NCBI GenBank assembly: GCA_037576195.1
Contig: CM075104.1
Location: forward strand, 10,866,211-10,930,210
Reading direction: 5' to 3'
Length of the DNA stretch: 64,000 bases
Origin: Phytoseiulus persimilis
Taxonomy: Eukaryota; Arthropoda; Arachnida; Mesostigmata; Phytoseiidae
Shown: piece after piece, positions 59,401-64,000 of the stretch
How positions within the stretch are numbered: the first letter of the stretch is position 1
Layout: every line of letters starts with the position of its first letter
Made by a program: the position numbers and the translations under genes
Notes under the pieces: generated by a model
Told to the model about the DNA's origin: nothing
Seen by the model: the letters and a program-made list of their open reading frames with translations, nothing else
Databases searched by the model: none

Positions 59401-62400
59401 GGCCGACAATATCTGGAATCATTGAGTGGACTCATGATATGGGATCTCGAGAATCCATCGGGCCCCAGAGGTCAGTCAATGACTCCCCTCCGATTTAGCG
59501 GGCGCCGGGAAAGAAGACAACATGATCGCAGAACAAGTCGAGTCGGAGCGATTCCGATCCCGATTCCGGCCCCAGATCCGAATTCGGATGCCCTCGCAGA
59601 GAATCTAATCATCTGAGCTCGGAGCGACGTCAATAAATCGATAAATTAGGCGGCGTTGACGAGAACCATTGCCCCATGTGGGTCAGCGAGCTCGCCTTCG
59701 ATTCGAAAAAGCGAATGTTTTTATAATGAGAATTCGTTCGTTCTTTCGTCCGTTAGACCCAACGAACTTCACGGTTGGGGAATTCATGTCTGTCGCTCGC
59801 TGTTTCGGCTTCTGCTCGCGAGGCGAATATTCAATCAACCGACGACGATGATGATTATTCAAGCTAAATGATCAAGAAGTAGGGTTCGAGCGACCGCCTA
59901 CCTTGAAGTTGGCCACGTCAGCGATGTGCACAGTGCCGTCGCTGGTTACGGTCAATGACGATATTCCGTGGAGTCTGGTCTCAACAGCGAGCTGACTGCC
60001 GCTCTCCTCGCAGGGTCTGCACGTCGAAGTGTTCGAGTTCTTGGGGCACATCCACATGCAGTGCGCGGGTCGTTCCCTGCCGGCGAAGTGGAGCATCTCG
60101 CCATCGGGATGCAGAGCGTGAACCTTGTAGTTATCCTTGTGATCGACCTCGGCCAGGTACATGATTCCGGTGGGGCCGAAGGAGAACGAAATCAAAGTGC
60201 CGAGATTCTTTGAAGCGTTCTTATCGTATTTGTTGGTTTTTCCCTTGGTCTCTTTGCAGTAGGAAGGTTGTCCTACTATGGCCGTGACCCTGCACGAGGA
60301 GGAAACTCGATTAACAACAAGTTCCGGCGGGAAAAATGGAACGGAATCGAATTCCGATCCGAACGGAAACGTTGGCGAGTGGAACAAAGAGAACATGGAC
60401 GTCCAATCACAGCTCGCGTAGCGAATAATTAGCGAGTCGAGTTCCGGGCAACAAACTGCCTGTTTCTTCTCCCTTCTCGGAGCGAATCCCCTCCTGGGCC
60501 ACTGCCCAGAAGGCTGACGATCGTCGCGCGGACACTCACCTTTTGTCTTTCGTCAGCTTGATTATCATGTGATCGTCGATGAAGTACAGTGAATTGTCCA
60601 CTGGATTAATGGCCAATTCAGTGGGCCAACGAAGTTTCGTCTGGTCGATGGGAAGAGTTCCCACGCATGGTATGGGACGCCACTGATGTCTGCCGCGCGG
60701 TCCACCAATGACGGTGTGTATGACACCTCTCTTGTCCACCATACGAATGCGGGGACCGTCAGCGAAGTACAAAGTGTTGTCCACCGAGAAGGCCAAACCT
60801 GCGAAGTACAAAAGTACGTCTCAAACGATCCCGGATGTTCCTGCAACCAAACTGATCCCACCACCCGAATGACCCGCATCCATGTCTTGGTGTCCACAGT
60901 CGAACCCCCCCCTCCCCCCCCCCCCCTCCCCTCTCAAGCTAACGCATCGCCCCACTGCCTGGGATCGTAGTTTTTTCCTACGTATGAGTGTGGATCATTC
61001 CGCCCGTAGAGCTCAGATTAGCTCCTGCGGGCCGATCCCGACGAAAAGCGAGCCCGCTACCGTGGGTAACGGGTTATTCATGACAAATGTCTCGAGCGCT
61101 AATTTAGTCGTTCACCGCGTAAAGCTAGCTACCGTCACTCTGTCTTACTTAGGAGGGCCCCAACCATTAGTCCCCTTTTTGCTCTGACTCTCACTCCGTC
61201 CCGTGCGTTTGCTCGTCTTCATCGCCCACTCTGTTTCATTCGTTCGCTGCCGGTGCTTCGGTCTATCTGGCCGTCCATCTGTCTGTCCCCCGACCTTTCC
61301 GCCCGCGTGTCGGCCGGCCAACCCCTTGCCCCGGAGTGTCTGCTAAGCTGACACACTGTTCCTTTCGTCCACCGTCTCACCCCTCCAAAACCCTTCTGAA
61401 CTACGAGGGTACAGCGGGAGACTCTCGACACGGAGTGAGGAACAACAGCAGCAGCAGCAGCAGGACAAAAGAGGAATGAGGTGGAGAGGCGCACGCATGC
61501 ATGGGGGCCGTAGCCACGGCTAATGTGCGTGATGGGCTTTAGAGGCAGATCAGACAACTGGAGGCATTAGTGAGCCTGCTCGCATCTCTTCTATTCAAAC
61601 GGCCCTGATGCACGCACGCAAGCCGTCCGGTGCGCCGAACGGACCAGGTCATCTGCGAGTCTGCGGAAGCTGCTCAGGTTTGATAGTCGGACGAAAGACC
61701 CCATTCGGAGGAAGCCTCCAAATGGGCCCTCTTAAGTTCTGAGGGTCGGTAAATGAAAATATGCCCGGTGAATAATAAAGCCTTCGGCGAAAACGCGCGC
61801 CGTGGCTTACTTCTGCTCGTTGCCCCGACGACCACGTCTTTTTTTCCGCCTCCACACCACAGGCCTTGATTACGTACCCGGAAAAGCACCGTCCCACAAA
61901 GTTGCTGAAGATTAGTCGAGCCCTGCTCTCGTTCCCGCGACTCCATCTCTCCATCCTCGCCACAGTATTTCGGTCGCCTCTGGTGGAACTAGTTACCATC
62001 TCCACTCGATCACCCAGCAGCAGCGGCGGGGAGAGCGATCAAACAGAACCGCATCCTGATTGGAGGGGACCTTACCTTTGGGATAGTGAAGTTTGGCCTC
62101 CATGGCTCCGGTCCCGTCGCCGCACAAGTCGATGTCTGGGTCGACACATCTTTTTCCATTGCCAACTACACTGTCAGCCGTATTGCCCTCAACGGCTTCC
62201 ATGTGCTTGTCAAGCTGGACCCGAACGATCTGGTACATCTCAGGATCCGAAATATAGAGGTGGCCATCCGTGGGCGACAAAGCGATGTGGTATTGATATG
62301 TCAGCTGATCTGGCAGGTTTCTGTGAAAGAGCCAAACTTCCCTCAGTTCCTGGATCGAGACTCCACGCGACTCGAGCATTATTCGTGAAAGTTCAGTCCA

Positions 62401-63303
62401 ACTGAGTACTTCTGTCGGATCTCGTACTTGAGCGTGTAGACGGTGTACACCTGGCCCGAGGGCGTGATTCGTCGGATGAGGTTGTGGTCCCCGACGTAAA
62501 TGCTGCCGTCAGGACCTGATGTCAAAGTGATGGGATTTTCGAGTTTATTGCCCTGGGCGCGACCGTTGCATTCCGGGCAAATCCTCGACGTTCGTTTGCG
62601 ACCGGTGCCTATCAGGGTCTGAATGACGCGAGGCTGGTGTTTGAAGTAAACAGTGGAGCCGTCGCCCTTCTGGAGCACTCCCTCGTGGAAGTTGTAGCGG
62701 TGGTGGATGTCGAGGTTCCACTGACCCAGCTCTGAGATGTCCATGTCGAAGCCGCGCAGCGTGGTCGACTGCGATGTCCAGATAGTTTTGTCGCAAGTGG
62801 TGTACTGGTAGCCGACGTAGACTGGAATGCAACGAGTTATGTTTGAGCTCGGGTCCAAACACCCTCGCTGACAGCGACAGTAGCAACAACGTCAACGACG
62901 AGAGTAATGAGAGGAATAACAACGATGCCAGCCCGCTTGCGTTGTTCGTGCTCGGCTCCGTTAAGATGTAATGGCGCGAGGTTAGAGCTCGTGGAGCGGG
63001 ACCGTCATTAGGACTTCACACAAGGAAACACTCACCGAGCACGGTCGTCAGTCCATAGACCTTCTGTTTATAAACGTTGCGTTTGTTCCACGCGAACGTG
63101 AACTTGATGTCTGGGTCCGCTTCGAAGGTGTTCTCGAACAGGATCCCTTCGACCACGATGCGAAGCTGGACCAACTTGAGCTCTTTGGCAACGACGGACG
63201 GTGTGAGTTGCAAGTGAATCGTTGAAAGGTAGCCTTGACTATGACTGCTCTGATAAACTAGACGGAGATCAGAGCCGGGAATAGGGAGAGCTTCCTGGAT
63301 GAC
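53430..63303 (-). CDS. Teneurin (Ten-m/Ten-a family), 3' portion, 11 exons
   Basis: Large type II transmembrane adhesion protein of neurons and muscle; the ectodomain binds latrophilins and other teneurins. Exons in order: 63303-63036, 62821-62428, 62320-62076, 60798-60540, 60289-59902, 59412-59027, 58869-58676, 57895-57621, 57504-55599, 55421-55128 and 54010-53430. They give 5,190 bp and 1,729 residues to the stop, all junctions in phase. The N-terminus, with the membrane segment and EGF repeats, lies beyond the right edge. Visible: the FN-plug region (VEGILFENTFEADPDIKFTF), NHL propeller (NPITLTSGPDGSIYVGDHNL, WPTELAINPVDNSLYFID), YD/RHS shell (NFHYDDNGNIVTMRYMGNK, RFHYNVKGQLIRASG) and the RHS core exit (GPYGHIIYDSTPTF). 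The C-terminal Tox-GHH/TCAP-type part ends YPELADDPANIVLHRNQ. The 1,906-bp exon holds most YD repeats. Ten-m versus Ten-a is not decided. Confidence 0.95.
60905..60934. repeat. Interrupted poly-C tract in a teneurin intron
   Basis: Nearly 30 bases of C broken by single T residues, within the 1.28-kb intron between the exons ending 62076 and starting 60798. The rest of that intron holds a CAG-rich stretch near 61447-61465 and nothing coding. Confidence 0.9.
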
Positions 63304-64000
63304 CTGAAATTTTCAAGCGCAGTTCCCGTTTAGCAGGAACGTTCCCGAAGCTGACTTTATTCTTATCGCCAAGAGCGATGTCCTGACGCACGAGCGGTGG
63401 ATTTCGTTCAGCATCTGCCCGAATTTAGGAACAACTAGTTCTGCCGTTCTCGACTGCTTTTCCTTCGCTCGCTCGCCCATATCCGGAGGTCAAGAGAAAA
63501 ATTCGCTGTCAAAGGTAACCACTCCTCCTCCTCCGTGCTCTCACCCGCTGGGGAGAAGGCCCGCGCGGACGGAGACAGAGAAGAGCGGCGGCAGAGACCA
63601 AAGCGAAGGAAGAAGGACGTCGTCCTATTTTATTCAGGATGCAGGACTCCACCCCTCTATCCTTTATAAGTAGTGACAGTATATTGTATTACCTCATTAC
63701 GGCGGGGCTATCCAACGAACACCGCCTCACCGGCCGCGCACTCGAGCCGTGATACTTCAGTTCGGTGAGAAAAAAAAAAAGGCTTGTGCTGGCGAATTCC
63801 GACAGTACTCCAGCTCCAAATAGAAGCGATTGGGAGCACAAGGTACGGGAACGATTCCAAACTTTCGCTCCAGACGCCAGGAATGGGATCGATTCCGATT
63901 CCAGAGGGCAAACACACTCCTCAAACAAACACGCGGCCTCGGATCCCTGCCTCCAACACATGCCCGAAGTCAATGAAAATCATAGATGAAGCGGGAAATC
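63304..64000 (-). other. Teneurin intron running off the window
   Basis: A good acceptor (TTTCAG) lies directly before the exon starting at 63303. Nothing upstream of it looks coding. The preceding teneurin exon is outside the window. Short frames here have no family match. Confidence 0.6.

Noticed and set aside
1..64000. CRISPR array, bacterial operons or phage genes
   Set aside because: The window is intron-containing animal DNA. No regularly spaced repeat-spacer structure was seen; the only tandem array is the 45-bp minisatellite.

Overview
The window is eukaryotic nuclear DNA with spliced genes. Introns are mostly 90 to 1,300 bp, GC is roughly balanced, and short C/G runs are frequent. 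The gene set (teneurin, stardust/PALS1, TFAM, Dr1, PYROXD1, PPIL3, a GlcAT-I, an SLC5 transporter and a clan-3 type P450) is that of an animal. The proteins read as arthropod-like. Short introns mixed with several intronless genes suggest a compact chelicerate genome such as a mesostigmatid mite. That placement is inference, not shown by the sequence.

Layout. 1-2 kb holds transposon material: an uninterrupted Tc1-type transposase frame running off the left edge, and a decayed hAT fragment abutting a tRNA-like Pol III element. 2-8 kb is gene-poor, with a 5 x 45 bp tandem array and three perfect CRE palindromes. 8.2-10.7 kb (minus) is a six-exon sodium/solute symporter. 15.5-16.9 kb (minus) is an intronless PYROXD1. 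18.6-19.9 kb (minus) is a four-exon PPIL3. 20.8-21.7 kb (plus) is an intronless beta-1,3-glucuronosyltransferase. 22.7-23.4 kb (plus) is a three-exon Dr1/NC2-beta. 26.3-33.1 kb (plus) is a stardust/PALS1 polarity gene. 34.4-35.9 kb (plus) is TFAM. Only 72 bp after it comes an intronless 664-residue protein (36.0-38.0 kb) with seven copies of a PPHA-centred motif. 38.5-40.0 kb (minus) is an intronless P450. 40-53.4 kb has no recognisable coding sequence. 53.4-63.3 kb (minus) is the 3' portion (11 exons) of a teneurin gene whose 5' end lies outside the window.

Exon models were made by hand from splice signals, phase continuity and remembered family sequence. Every multi-exon model reported as a named gene keeps its frame through all junctions to a stop. 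The genes do not form an operon-like pathway. They are neighbours with separate jobs: membrane transport, RNA splicing or protein folding, transcription, apical polarity, mitochondrial DNA packaging, oxidative metabolism and neuronal adhesion. The most unusual items are the PPHA-repeat protein, the extra N-terminal PDZ domain joined in phase to stardust, and the open in-frame exons upstream of PPIL3.
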